Both the position numbers and the translations under genes were made by a program. A DNA stretch of 64,000 nt from Lachnospiraceae bacterium (GTDB lineage: Bacteria > Bacillota > Clostridia > Lachnospirales > Lachnospiraceae): positions 186,001 through 250,000 of the forward strand of contig CAJTGD010000001.1 in NCBI GenBank assembly GCA_910575475.1. The letters are read 5' to 3'. The notes under the pieces were generated by a model, which saw only the letters and a program-made list of their open reading frames with translations, was not told where the DNA came from and did no database searches. Shown here one piece after another: positions 1 to 8,255 of the stretch. Every line of letters begins with the position of its first letter. The stretch's first letter is position 1.

Positions 1-24
1 TTACGCAGCTTCTGTCTGTGGTTG

Positions 25-101
25 TTGGGCGTCCCGCCCAATATCAGTATGAAAAATCAGCCTTTAGCAAGTAAACTTGCACAGTCTGTTTTTTCATACT
101 G
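25..101. repeat. Cluster of inverted repeats downstream of secA
   Basis: Three palindromes lie in the gap after secA. One is a 7-bp stem with a 3-nt loop at 25-41. A 12-bp perfect inverted repeat has arms at 45-56 and 90-101. A nested 6-bp stem with a 2-nt loop at 67-80 sits inside the loop of that repeat. None is followed by a clear T-run in the secA direction, so they are not a textbook terminator. They could be an mRNA 3-prime structure or a dispersed palindrome. Nothing else is seen in 1-119. Confidence 0.6.
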
Positions 102-119
102 CTGCCGTTCTGGATATGA

Positions 120-2690
120 TCATTTCCTTCCGCAGCACTGCTTATACTTCTTGCCGCTGCCGCAGGGACACGGGTCGTTGGGATAGACCTTCTTCGTGTC
201 ACGCCGCTTCGGGGCGCGCACCGCGCTGTCGTCCTTGTTGGTGCCGGTCACCTTAGCAACCTGCTCCCGCTCCACCTTCTGCTCTACCCGTACATGGAAC
301 AGGGTACGGATGGTAATCTCGGCAATGGCATTGGTCATCTCGCCGAACATGTCATACCCCATCATCTTATACTCAACCAGTGGATCCCGCTGTCCATAAG
401 CCTGCAGGCCGATTCCCTGACGGAGCTGGTCCATGTCGTCGATGTGATCCATCCATCTTCCGTCAATGGCCTTGAGCAGCACAACACGCTCCAATTCCCG
501 GATATGCTCCGGCTCCGGGAACTCCGCTTCCTTCGCCTCATATGCCTTGACAGCCCGTTCCTTGAGCAGATGCTTCAGCTCCTTCTGCTGCATGTCCTCG
601 ACTTCCTTTGCAGGCGGAAGCACAAGCTGCGGGATCACCCCATGGAGCGCCACATCCAGTCCGGCCAGATCCCACTCTTCCGAATCCACTTCCGCGGATA
701 CATACCGGTCTACGGTATTCTCCACATACTCGGTGATCATGTTGTAAACCGTATCCCGCATGCTCTCTCCGTCCAGCACCCGGCGGCGTTCCCCGTAGAT
801 GATCTCCCTCTGTTCATTCATGACCTGGTCATATTCCAGCAGGTTCTTACGGATTCCGAAATTGTTGCTCTCTATCTTCTTCTGCGCCTTCTCAATAGCG
901 CTGGAAAGCATCTTATGCTCGATCTGTTCGTCCTCTTCCACGCCCAGCGTATTGAACACGCTCATCAGCTTCTCGGAACCGAACAGACGCAGCAGGTCAT
1001 CCTCCAGGGAAATGTAAAAGCGGGATTCTCCCGGGTCGCCCTGACGTCCGGAACGTCCCCGGAGCTGGTTGTCGATCCGCCTGGACTCGTGCCGCTCCGT
1101 ACCGATGATCTTCAATCCGCCGGCTGCCTTGGCCTCCTCGTCCAGCTTGATATCCGTACCGCGGCCTGCCATGTTGGTGGCGATGGTCACAGCCCCGTGC
1201 AGTCCGGCGTCCGCCACGATTTCCGCTTCCATCTCATGGAACTTGGCATTCAGGACATTGTGCTGGATTCCCTGCTTTTTCAGCATTTTGCTCAAAAGCT
1301 CCGATACCTCGATGGTAATGGTACCCACCAGAACCGGCTGTCCTTTGGCATGGGCTTCCTTGACCGCTTCCACGACTGCCCGGTACTTCCCTTCCTTCGT
1401 CTTATAGACCGCGTCGTCCAGATCCTTTCTCTGGACCGGAAGGTTGGTCGGGATCTCTACGACGTCCATCCCGTAAATATCCCGGAATTCCTTTTCCTCT
1501 GTCAGCGCGGTACCGGTCATACCGCTCTTCTTCTCGAATTTATTGAACAGATTCTGGAAGGTAATGGTGGCCAGGGTCTTGCTCTCCCGCCTGACCTTCA
1601 CATGCTCCTTCGCTTCAATGGCCTGATGGAGTCCGTCCGAATAGCGCCGTCCCGGCATGATACGTCCGGTAAATTCGTCAACGATGACCACCTCTCCTTC
1701 CGGGGTCACCACATAATCCTGGTCGCGGAACATCAGATTGTGCGCCCGCAGCGCAAGGATGATATTGTGCTGAACCTCTAAGTTCTCCGGATCGGCCAGG
1801 TTTTCCAGATGGAAGAACTTCTCCACCTTCTTCACACCGTCCTCGGTCAGGTTGACAGACTTTTCCTTTTCATTGACAATGTAATCTCCGGTCTCTTCGA
1901 TCTCCTCTCCCATGATGGCATTCATCTTGGAAAATTCGCCGCTGGCCTCGCCCCGCTCCAGCTGCCTTGCCAGGATATCGCAGGCTTCATAGAGCTTTGT
2001 AGACTTGCCGCTCTGTCCGGAAATGATCAGCGGCGTCCTTGCCTCGTCGATCAGAACCGAGTCCACCTCGTCGATGATCGCGTAATGGAGCCCCCGCTGC
2101 ACCAGCTGCTCCTTGTAGATGACCATATTGTCGCGGAGATAATCAAATCCCAGTTCATTGTTGGTCACATAGGTGATATCACAGTTATACTGCTTACGGC
2201 GCTCGTCATTGTCCATGCTGTTGAGCACGACGCCCACCGTCAGTCCCAGGAATTCATGTACCTTGCCCATCCACTCCGCGTCACGCTTTGCTAGATAGTC
2301 ATTGACCGTGACAATGTGGACGCCTTCTCCCGGCAGCGCATTCAGATATGCCGGCAGCGTAGATACCAGCGTCTTACCTTCTCCGGTCCTCATCTCCGCG
2401 ATCCTGCCCTGATGCAGGATCACACCGCCGATCAGCTGAACCCGGTAATGCCGCATGCCTAAGCTTCTGACCGCCGCTTCCCTGACAGCCGCAAATGCCT
2501 CCGGCAGAAGGTCATCCAGGGTCTCGCCTTCCTCCAGCCGCGCCCGGAACTCCCGGGTCTTGCCCTTGAGCTCCTCATCACTGAGCGCCTGCATCTCAGG
2601 CTCCAATGCCTCGATCCGGTCTACGATCGGGTAAATACGCTTCAGTTCGTTTTCGCTGTGCGTACCAAATATTTTCTCTATCAAGCCCAT
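120..2690 (-). CDS. secA: Preprotein translocase subunit SecA
   Basis: SecA is the ATPase motor that drives unfolded preproteins through SecYEG at the membrane. The protein is about 856 residues, a normal length. It has a GEGKT Walker A near residue 103, an [17 protein letters not shown] helicase segment near 205-222, and a GRGTD plus [13 protein letters not shown] helicase block. The C-terminal SEC-C zinc motif ([13 protein letters not shown]) contacts SecB or ribosomes. I prefer the ATG at 2690 (MGLIEKIFG, the family's usual beginning). A TTG at 2699 lies only 4 nt from the AAGGAG ribosome site and is the alternative. It follows hisA by 150 bp but has its own likely promoter. Confidence 0.98.
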   Translation of the reverse strand: MGLIEKIFGTHSENELKRIYPIVDRIEALEPEMQALSDEELKGKTREFRARLEEGETLDDLLPEAFAAVREAAVRSLGMRHYRVQLIGGVILHQGRIAEMRTGEGKTLVSTLPAYLNALPGEGVHIVTVNDYLAKRDAEWMGKVHEFLGLTVGVVLNSMDNDERRKQYNCDITYVTNNELGFDYLRDNMVIYKEQLVQRGLHYAIIDEVDSVLIDEARTPLIISGQSGKSTKLYEACDILARQLERGEASGEFSKMNAIMGEEIEETGDYIVNEKEKSVNLTEDGVKKVEKFFHLENLADPENLEVQHNIILALRAHNLMFRDQDYVVTPEGEVVIVDEFTGRIMPGRRYSDGLHQAIEAKEHVKVRRESKTLATITFQNLFNKFEKKSGMTGTALTEEKEFRDIYGMDVVEIPTNLPVQRKDLDDAVYKTKEGKYRAVVEAVKEAHAKGQPVLVGTITIEVSELLSKMLKKQGIQHNVLNAKFHEMEAEIVADAGLHGAVTIATNMAGRGTDIKLDEEAKAAGGLKIIGTERHESRRIDNQLRGRSGRQGDPGESRFYISLEDDLLRLFGSEKLMSVFNTLGVEEDEQIEHKMLSSAIEKAQKKIESNNFGIRKNLLEYDQVMNEQREIIYGERRRVLDGESMRDTVYNMITEYVENTVDRYVSAEVDSEEWDLAGLDVALHGVIPQLVLPPAKEVEDMQQKELKHLLKERAVKAYEAKEAEFPEPEHIRELERVVLLKAIDGRWMDHIDDMDQLRQGIGLQAYGQRDPLVEYKMMGYDMFGEMTNAIAEITIRTLFHVRVEQKVEREQVAKVTGTNKDDSAVRAPKRRDTKKVYPNDPCPCGSGKKYKQCCGRK

Positions 2691-2815
2691 AATCTGCAAT
2701 TAACTCCTTCTTATGTTTATTCAGATTGTATTTTAACACTAACTTCCCTCAAATTCAACAGATTCATAGTTTATTAACAAACTCCAGGGGAAATTTGAAA
2801 AAAACCGCTGGACTT

Positions 2816-2844
2816 ATCTTATATCAAATCCTGTGGATTTTCAA
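2816..2844 (-). promoter_or_regulatory. Candidate secA promoter
   Basis: On the minus strand TTGAAA (2839-2844) is followed after exactly 17 nt by TAAGAT (2816-2821). The -35 overlaps the hisA stop codon. The spacing is right for a housekeeping sigma factor, but the -10 box is imperfect. Confidence 0.4.
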
Positions 2845-3617
2845 GTTGTTTTCATTCTGCAAAGCTCCCGGTAGGGGATATTTCCACCGAACAGATCCAG
2901 CGCGCTCCCGATGGTAAAGTCCAGCCTCCCGCCGCTGATCCCGCGGAAATGCTCCAGTTCCTCCATACTTCCGATGCCCCCTGCATAGGTCATCTCCGCA
3001 CCGTTCCATTCTGCCAGCAGCCGTACCAGCTCTTCCTCCACTCCCGAGGACTTGCCCTCCACATCGACCCCGTGGATCAAAAATTCATCACACTCTCCTG
3101 CCAATGCTTCCAATGTTCTCCGCTCCAGCTTTACCTCTGTAAATGTCTGCCAGCGGTCCGTCACAATATAGTATGCCCCGTCCCGCTTCCGGCAGCTTAA
3201 GTCCAGGACGATATGCTCCCGTCCCACCGCACGCTTCAGCTTTTCCAGATTTTCCCTCTGAAACACTTCGTTTTGAAATACATAGGAGGTCACGATCACG
3301 TGGCTGGCGCCTGCTTCGAGAAAATCACCCGCATTGTCCGCCGTGATCCCTCCTCCGATCTGCAGGCCCCCGGGATATTCCCGCAGCGCGGATAATGCCT
3401 GCCTTCTGTCTGCCTCATAGTAGGGGGAATCCTGACCATTCAGAAGGATCATGTGCCCGCCCGCGAGCCCGTCCTTTCTGTACAGCTTCGCATAATAAGC
3501 CGCATCCAGCTCCGAAGCAAAATTGGTCTTTGCCTGGTCTCCCTGATCCTTGAGGCTTCCTCCTACGATCTGTTTTACTTTTCCGTTATGTATATCAATA
3601 CAAGGTCTGAACCTCAT
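2841..3617 (-). CDS. hisA: HisA, ProFAR isomerase, eukaryote-type
   Basis: This enzyme isomerises ProFAR to PRFAR in histidine biosynthesis as a TIM barrel. The 258-residue protein opens FRPCIDIHNGKVKQIVGG and carries a GGGI phosphate-binding loop near residue 92 and YAGGIGSMEEL near 212. These features match the fungal/plant-like HisA branch better than the usual bacterial HisA. No other his gene is nearby, so it is not in a his operon here. The start is ATG with AGGAG 7 nt upstream. The fold could in principle serve another isomerisation, but conservation with the HisA family looks good. Confidence 0.85.
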   Translation of the reverse strand: MRFRPCIDIHNGKVKQIVGGSLKDQGDQAKTNFASELDAAYYAKLYRKDGLAGGHMILLNGQDSPYYEADRRQALSALREYPGGLQIGGGITADNAGDFLEAGASHVIVTSYVFQNEVFQRENLEKLKRAVGREHIVLDLSCRKRDGAYYIVTDRWQTFTEVKLERRTLEALAGECDEFLIHGVDVEGKSSGVEEELVRLLAEWNGAEMTYAGGIGSMEELEHFRGISGGRLDFTIGSALDLFGGNIPYRELCRMKTT

Positions 3618-3735
3618 TTTTCCGCTCCTGTCCCTCTCTGTCTCACCGCACCGTTTACATGGAACTCCCTTTATTCAGATCGAAGATTACAAATATGATG
3701 TCGCATGAAAATATAAGACGGATCCTGAAATATGG

Positions 3736-3766
3736 AAAAAGGAGCCGTACTGCATCCCCGGCTCCC
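3736..3766 (-). terminator. Rho-independent terminator after the lipoprotein gene
   Basis: A perfect 7-bp stem (GGAGCCG at 3741-3747, CGGCTCC at 3759-3765) is followed on the minus strand by a T5 run. It lies between the lipoprotein gene and hisA, so hisA is probably transcribed separately. Confidence 0.8.
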
Positions 3767-3863
3767 CTGCCTTTGTGCTATCCTCACGGCTGATGAAATC
3801 TGCCGCTCAGTATAGCTGCTGTCAGTTGTTACGCGTCAGACCTTGATCAGACGGTTCCTGTAA

Positions 3864-4262
3864 CTATCTGTTATTGTCGTCATCTGCCACATCATCAATG
3901 CCGTCCCTTACATCATCTATCGCATCCCCGATCACGCCGTCCCCTTCGTTTCTGTCGGTGGTTCCGTTATTGTTGGTGGTTCCGTTATTCCTGTCGGTTC
4001 CATTGGTCGTATTGTTCTTGTTGGTTCCATTCGTCGTGTTGTTCTTATCGGTCCCGTTGTTCTTGTTGGTCCCGTTGGTGGTATTGTTTTTGTTGGTGCT
4101 GCTGTTCCCGCCGGTAGCATCATTCATATTGTCGTTCCGGTCCACATTCTCCGTGTCTGTCTGGTCCGCGCCATTGGTATCATTGTTCCTGCCGCAGGCA
4201 GTCATACTCCCGATCACACCGGTACATACCATTAATAATAGAAGCTTCTTATATCTTTTCAT
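3864..4262 (-). CDS. Low-complexity Asn/Thr-rich lipoprotein
   Basis: This is a 132-residue protein of unknown function. It begins with a lysine-rich n-region, a hydrophobic core and a lipobox ending TAC at Cys23, so it should be lipidated and held on the outer face of the membrane. Residues about 50-105 are imperfect repeats of the NNTTNGTNK type. The C-terminus is an acidic Asp-rich helix (GDAIDDVRDGIDDVADD). The repeat is also visible as a DNA tandem repeat and may vary in length between strains. A GGGAG ribosome site precedes the ATG. A good terminator follows, so it is a one-gene unit. Confidence 0.75.
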   Translation of the reverse strand: MKRYKKLLLLMVCTGVIGSMTACGRNNDTNGADQTDTENVDRNDNMNDATGGNSSTNKNNTTNGTNKNNGTDKNNTTNGTNKNNTTNGTDRNNGTTNNNGTTDRNEGDGVIGDAIDDVRDGIDDVADDDNNR

Positions 4263-4404
4263 AGTTTTTTCTCCCTTTCAAAAAATATTTTTTCATACAT
4301 GTAATATCCGCAAAATTCCGAATACTATGTATGGAAATTTTTTCTAAAAATATTTTCGAAAGGTACAAAAAACTATACCCAAGGGCACCCTCTGCCATTA
4401 CTTT

Positions 4405-6360
4405 CTATCGCTTCTCCTTGATCTCGCCGCTCCGGTACGCCGCCAGCAGCGCTTCCAGATCCGAGATCCGCTCTCTCAGGTTCATGCCCGCATCCGTATC
4501 GCCCACCAATCGCCGTTCCATCACCCGCTTGATGATCACGCTCTCGGAGTGGATATCGCTTTCCCGCTCGATAGCCGCCTCTGTAGATTCGAAGGGCTCA
4601 TGCGCCACCAGGCGCAGCCCGTAGGAATTATAGATCAGAGTATAGCCTGCGATCCCGGTCTCCTTCTGGTATGCCTTGGAAAATCCTCCGTCAATGACCA
4701 TCACCTTGCCGTTGCATTTGACCGGGCTTTCTCCATTTTTACGCTTCACCGGAACATGGCCGTTGACGATGTAAGCGCTCTCCGGCGACAAACCGAATTC
4801 CCGCATCACATTGTCGATCACGTCTTCTTTTTCCAGAAGCTTATAATAGGGGTTCTTCTTTTCCACATGGGTCTCCTTCTCCGCCAGAAAATACCGCTCG
4901 AAGGTAGCCATCTTATCCTTGCCGAACAGCGGGGAATCCGGGCTCAGCCAGATATACCACATGATGTCCTTTCCGTTTTCCCGGTCCTGCTCATCCAGAG
5001 CAAAGAAGCCCTTGCGCACATAGCGGTCCAGCGCGTCATACAGGGAACGCCCCTTGAAGGTATGTCCGAAAAGGCTCACCTCTCGCAGGCTCCCGTCCTC
5101 ATTCAGCGGCACGCATCCGTGATACAGCAGGTTGTTGTTGTGCACCTTGTAGAGGTTCCCTTTCGTCAGCAGAAGCCGCATATGCTCCTGCAGCTTCTCG
5201 CAGCCCAGGAACGCGCGTTCCAGGCGCTCCATCACTTCCTCTTCCTCCTCGGACAGCGCATACGGATCCTTCGGGTCAATGGTCGGGAAATTCATATCCA
5301 GCATCGCGTATTCCTTTCCATCCAGGGTAATGGTTCCTTTCTCATAATCGATCCTGTGGAGCAGCGCCCGGTCCTCCATATGAAATCCCTTCTGCCGCTG
5401 GACAATCTGTCCCTCCACCTTGAACTGGATCACGGAGATTGCCTTATGGATCCGCAGGTTCATCTCCATCTCCGCCTTGCTGATGGTATTGTCCTGCCCT
5501 TTCAGGGTAAAGCAGGTACAGGGATCCGTCTCATAGACACGCATGGCAAAAGACGCCAGCGGCAGGAGATTGATGCCGTACCCGTCCTCCAGAATATCCA
5601 GATTCCCATAGCGCGCGCAGATCCGGATGGCGTTGGCAATACAGCCCCGCTGCCCCGCCGCGGCGCCCATCCACAGCACATCATGGTTCCCCCACTGGAT
5701 ATCCAGGGAATGGTAGTTCATCAGCTTGTCCATGATGATATGCGGCCCCGGTCCCCGGTCATAGATATCTCCCACAATATGAAGGTGATCCACGACCAGG
5801 CGCTGGATCAGGGAGGAGATCGCCGCAATAAACCCTTCCGCTCTGCCTATCCGGATGATCGTCATGATGATCTCATTATAGTAGGATTCCTTATCGTTGA
5901 CCTCCGCCTTCTCCGTGATCAACTCCTCGATGACATAGGCAAAATCCTTCGGCAGGGCTTTGCGCACCTTGGAGCGGGTATACTTGCTCGCCGCCCGCTT
6001 GCTCACCTCGATCAGACGGTACAGGTTGACCTTGTACCAGTCCTCCATATTATCCTCTGTCTTCCTTACGATCCGCATCTTCTCCCTCGGATAATAGATC
6101 AGCGTCGCCAGAGACCGTTTTTCCCTTGTACTTAATGTATTGCCGAAGACCTCATCGATCTTGCGGCGCACAGACCCGGAACCGTTTTTCAGCACATGGG
6201 CAAATGCCTCGTACTCGCCGTGCACATCCGTAATAAAATGCTCCGTCCCCTTCGGCAGATTTAAGATCGCCTGTAAATTAATGATCTCCGTAGACGCCGC
6301 CGCGATCGTAGGATACAGATCCGACAGCCGTTCCAGATATCTTGTCTCTAAATTCTTCAT
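4405..6360 (-). CDS. fbp: Fructose-1,6-bisphosphatase class III
   Basis: The enzyme hydrolyses fructose-1,6-bisphosphate to fructose-6-phosphate in gluconeogenesis in the cytosol. The 651-residue length is typical of the Firmicute class III enzyme, which is unrelated to classes I and II. The metallophosphatase signatures are present: TDVHGEYEAF near residue 43, GDIYDRG near 196 and WGNHDVLW near 223. A conserved NGHVPVK segment lies near 540. It starts 46 nt after dapB on the same strand with a GAGGG-type ribosome site, so the two are probably co-transcribed. Confidence 0.96.
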   Translation of the reverse strand: MKNLETRYLERLSDLYPTIAAASTEIINLQAILNLPKGTEHFITDVHGEYEAFAHVLKNGSGSVRRKIDEVFGNTLSTREKRSLATLIYYPREKMRIVRKTEDNMEDWYKVNLYRLIEVSKRAASKYTRSKVRKALPKDFAYVIEELITEKAEVNDKESYYNEIIMTIIRIGRAEGFIAAISSLIQRLVVDHLHIVGDIYDRGPGPHIIMDKLMNYHSLDIQWGNHDVLWMGAAAGQRGCIANAIRICARYGNLDILEDGYGINLLPLASFAMRVYETDPCTCFTLKGQDNTISKAEMEMNLRIHKAISVIQFKVEGQIVQRQKGFHMEDRALLHRIDYEKGTITLDGKEYAMLDMNFPTIDPKDPYALSEEEEEVMERLERAFLGCEKLQEHMRLLLTKGNLYKVHNNNLLYHGCVPLNEDGSLREVSLFGHTFKGRSLYDALDRYVRKGFFALDEQDRENGKDIMWYIWLSPDSPLFGKDKMATFERYFLAEKETHVEKKNPYYKLLEKEDVIDNVMREFGLSPESAYIVNGHVPVKRKNGESPVKCNGKVMVIDGGFSKAYQKETGIAGYTLIYNSYGLRLVAHEPFESTEAAIERESDIHSESVIIKRVMERRLVGDTDAGMNLRERISDLEALLAAYRSGEIKEKR

Positions 6361-6406
6361 TCAAACGTCCCTCATTTGCGTCCTATGGAATATAGTTCCG
6401 CCCCTC

Positions 6407-7165
6407 CTAAAACTGAATCACATCGCTCATATCATACATCCCTGCCGGCTTTCCCGCCAGGAACCTGGCCGCTTCCACAGCCCCCTTGCCGAAAACGCTT
6501 CTGGAAAACGCGGTATGCTTAAACTCGATCACCTCGTCCACACCTGCAAAGATCACTTCATGCTCTCCCACGATCGTCCCGCCGCGAACCGCGGAGATCC
6601 CGATCTCCTTCCCGTCTCTCTTCTGGCGCGCCTGGCTTCTGTCGTATACATAGTGATATTCTCCGTTCAGCGCTTCGTTGATAGAATCCGCCAGCGCCAG
6701 CGCCGTGCCGCTGGGGGCGTCCAGCTTCTGGTTATGATGGCGTTCCACCAGCTCCATGTCATATCCTGCCGGGGCAAGCGCCTTTGCCGCATCTTTCAAA
6801 AGCTTCAGCAGCAGATTGATCCCCATGGACATATTCGCGGACTTCAGGATTGCTGTTTTTTCCGATGCCTCAGCAATCTTTTTCAGCTGCTCCTCCGAAT
6901 ATCCCGTGGAACAGAGCACCGCCGGGACCTGCTTTTCCACACAGTATGCCAGAACGTCCTCCAGGGCGGATGCCGTAGAGAAGTCGATCACCACATCCAC
7001 GCTGACATCACATTTTGCGATCGTGTCAAAGACCGGATAGGGATTCTGCACCTCCTGATAGGTGTCTACTCCCGCCGCGATCGAGATTCCCGGATCCTCC
7101 TTCACCAGGCCGGTAATCATCTGTCCCATCCTCCCATTGCATCCATGCATCAAAACATTTACCAT
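6407..7165 (-). CDS. dapB: 4-hydroxy-tetrahydrodipicolinate reductase
   Basis: DapB reduces HTPA to tetrahydrodipicolinate with NAD(P)H, in the pathway to lysine and meso-diaminopimelate for peptidoglycan. The 252-residue protein has the dinucleotide-binding GCNGRMG loop near residue 8, the VVIDFS strand near 59, and the family signature ELVERHHNQKLDAPSGTAL near 140-158 with the catalytic His pair and Lys. It lies directly upstream of fbp and no dapA is adjacent. No lysine riboswitch is apparent in the leader, which instead holds a palindromic repeat. Confidence 0.97.
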   Translation of the reverse strand: MVNVLMHGCNGRMGQMITGLVKEDPGISIAAGVDTYQEVQNPYPVFDTIAKCDVSVDVVIDFSTASALEDVLAYCVEKQVPAVLCSTGYSEEQLKKIAEASEKTAILKSANMSMGINLLLKLLKDAAKALAPAGYDMELVERHHNQKLDAPSGTALALADSINEALNGEYHYVYDRSQARQKRDGKEIGISAVRGGTIVGEHEVIFAGVDEVIEFKHTAFSRSVFGKGAVEAARFLAGKPAGMYDMSDVIQF

Positions 7166-7210
7166 GTTGTTCTCCTCCTCGTCTATGATATGAGCCTGCC
7201 GCCCGAAAAA

Positions 7211-7274
7211 GGTTACAATTCACGGCCTGACCGGCCGCCTTGCAGCAAGCTGCAGGGCACCGTGAATCGTAACC
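7211..7274. repeat. Dispersed palindromic element, copy A
   Basis: The 15-bp arms (7211-7225 and 7260-7274) pair with one mismatch. The loop contains CCTGACCGG, a variant of the CTGACCAGG core seen at three other intergenic sites in this window (near 22276, 44512 and 47658). It lies upstream of dapB. Confidence 0.6.
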
Positions 7275-7295
7275 AAAAAGGTCTCAGACATAAAT

Positions 7296-7342
7296 AAAGG
7301 ATATCACATTTGAGAAGATTCCTCAATAAATGATATCCCTTT
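7296..7342 (-). terminator. Probable terminator after the ssb-like gene
   Basis: Arms GGATATCA (7299-7306) and TGATATCC (7331-7338) sit in a longer imperfect stem flanked by AAA and TTT. On the minus strand it ends in a T-rich stretch (TTTATTTATG). It separates the ssb-like gene from dapB. Confidence 0.55.
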
Positions 7343-7400
7343 AACAAACTTTTCACTTTTCATTGGACTGCTATTTTAAATCATTCTATTTTACTCTCTT

Positions 7401-8033
7401 CTAATCCTCCTCCGGGCATTCCAGCTTGCTGACGGATACCTCGTATGCCGTCCGCGTCTCTGTCTCTGTCTCTGATATTTTTTTCACATAATCCCGGCTC
7501 TGGATCCTGCCCAATATCCGGACATGCTCCCCCACCTCAAAGCCGGACGCATAGCGCGCGTTCCTGCCCCAGCAGATACAGGGGATATAATCTGATTTTC
7601 CATAGGGGCGGTTCACTGCCAGCAGCAGGTCCGCAATTTCCCTCCCAAGCGGTGTCTTCCGATAGATGGGCTTCTTGCAGATGTAGCCCTCCAGAAGGAT
7701 ATGGTTGGTCTTTGCCCCGTCCAGCTCCTCCTCGATAAATTCTGCTTCCCGGACAAACACGGACAGTACAAGGCGGTTCTTCTGCTCCTCATGCCTGTTG
7801 TAGGACCGGAACTGTCCGGATACCATGATAAATTCTCCGGTGTAATCCTGCGTCACATCGATCAGCCGTTCTGAGATCATCAGCGGAATCCGGTCCTCGG
7901 AATTGCTCAGTCGGCGTACCAGCACGTCTACCATATAAAAGCCTTCTCCGAAGACTTCATGGCTGTATGTAAATCCGGACGCCACTTCACCCATGATCGT
8001 TACCTGGTTGTTTTCAATAATCTTATCTGACAT
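7401..8033 (-). CDS. Two-OB-fold single-stranded DNA-binding protein
   Basis: This 210-residue protein resembles the tandem-OB SSB-like proteins of Clostridia. The first unit (about 5-105) starts NNQVTIMGEV, and the second (about 108-205) starts NHILLEGYICKKPIYRKT and continues with CICWGRNA, typical of SSB strands. It lacks the long glycine-rich linker and DDDIPF-type tip of canonical SSB; the tail is only CPEED. It should bind single-stranded DNA, but its role compared with the main SSB is unclear. It is transcribed divergently from typA. Confidence 0.8.
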   Translation of the reverse strand: MSDKIIENNQVTIMGEVASGFTYSHEVFGEGFYMVDVLVRRLSNSEDRIPLMISERLIDVTQDYTGEFIMVSGQFRSYNRHEEQKNRLVLSVFVREAEFIEEELDGAKTNHILLEGYICKKPIYRKTPLGREIADLLLAVNRPYGKSDYIPCICWGRNARYASGFEVGEHVRILGRIQSRDYVKKISETETETRTAYEVSVSKLECPEED

Positions 8034-8255
8034 AATTTATAGGTCTCCCTTCCTCTGTGCGGTATTTTTGAGTCACTACTAATTTTATGACGGGCAGTCT
8101 TAGGATAGAACAAAAATCCCCCCTAAATCGTTCGACATTTTCTCTCGACAATTTTCCTCTTTTTTTCCTCTATATTTTATGATAGAATGAGTACGCTGTA
8201 AATATGCAACAGTTATTTTATACTTTATTGATTTAGAAAGGTAAGGTATCACATC

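Noticed and set aside
44..97. 17-codon ORF on the minus strand at the left edge
   Set aside because: No ribosome site, no family-like sequence, and it overlaps palindromes.
294..1781. Long open frame on the plus strand inside secA (495 codons)
   Set aside because: It is antisense to a fully conserved gene and has no family-like sequence; the long frame follows from the codon bias of secA.
3956..4120. CRISPR-like regular repeat
   Set aside because: The repeat is contiguous coding sequence for an Asn/Thr-rich lipoprotein, with no unique spacers.
4549..6135. Long plus-strand frame across fbp (528 codons)
   Set aside because: Shadow of the class III phosphatase gene; His/Leu/Arg-rich with no domain features.
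7166..7400. Lysine riboswitch before dapB
   Set aside because: The gap is explained by a palindromic repeat and a terminator; no lysine riboswitch layout was found.
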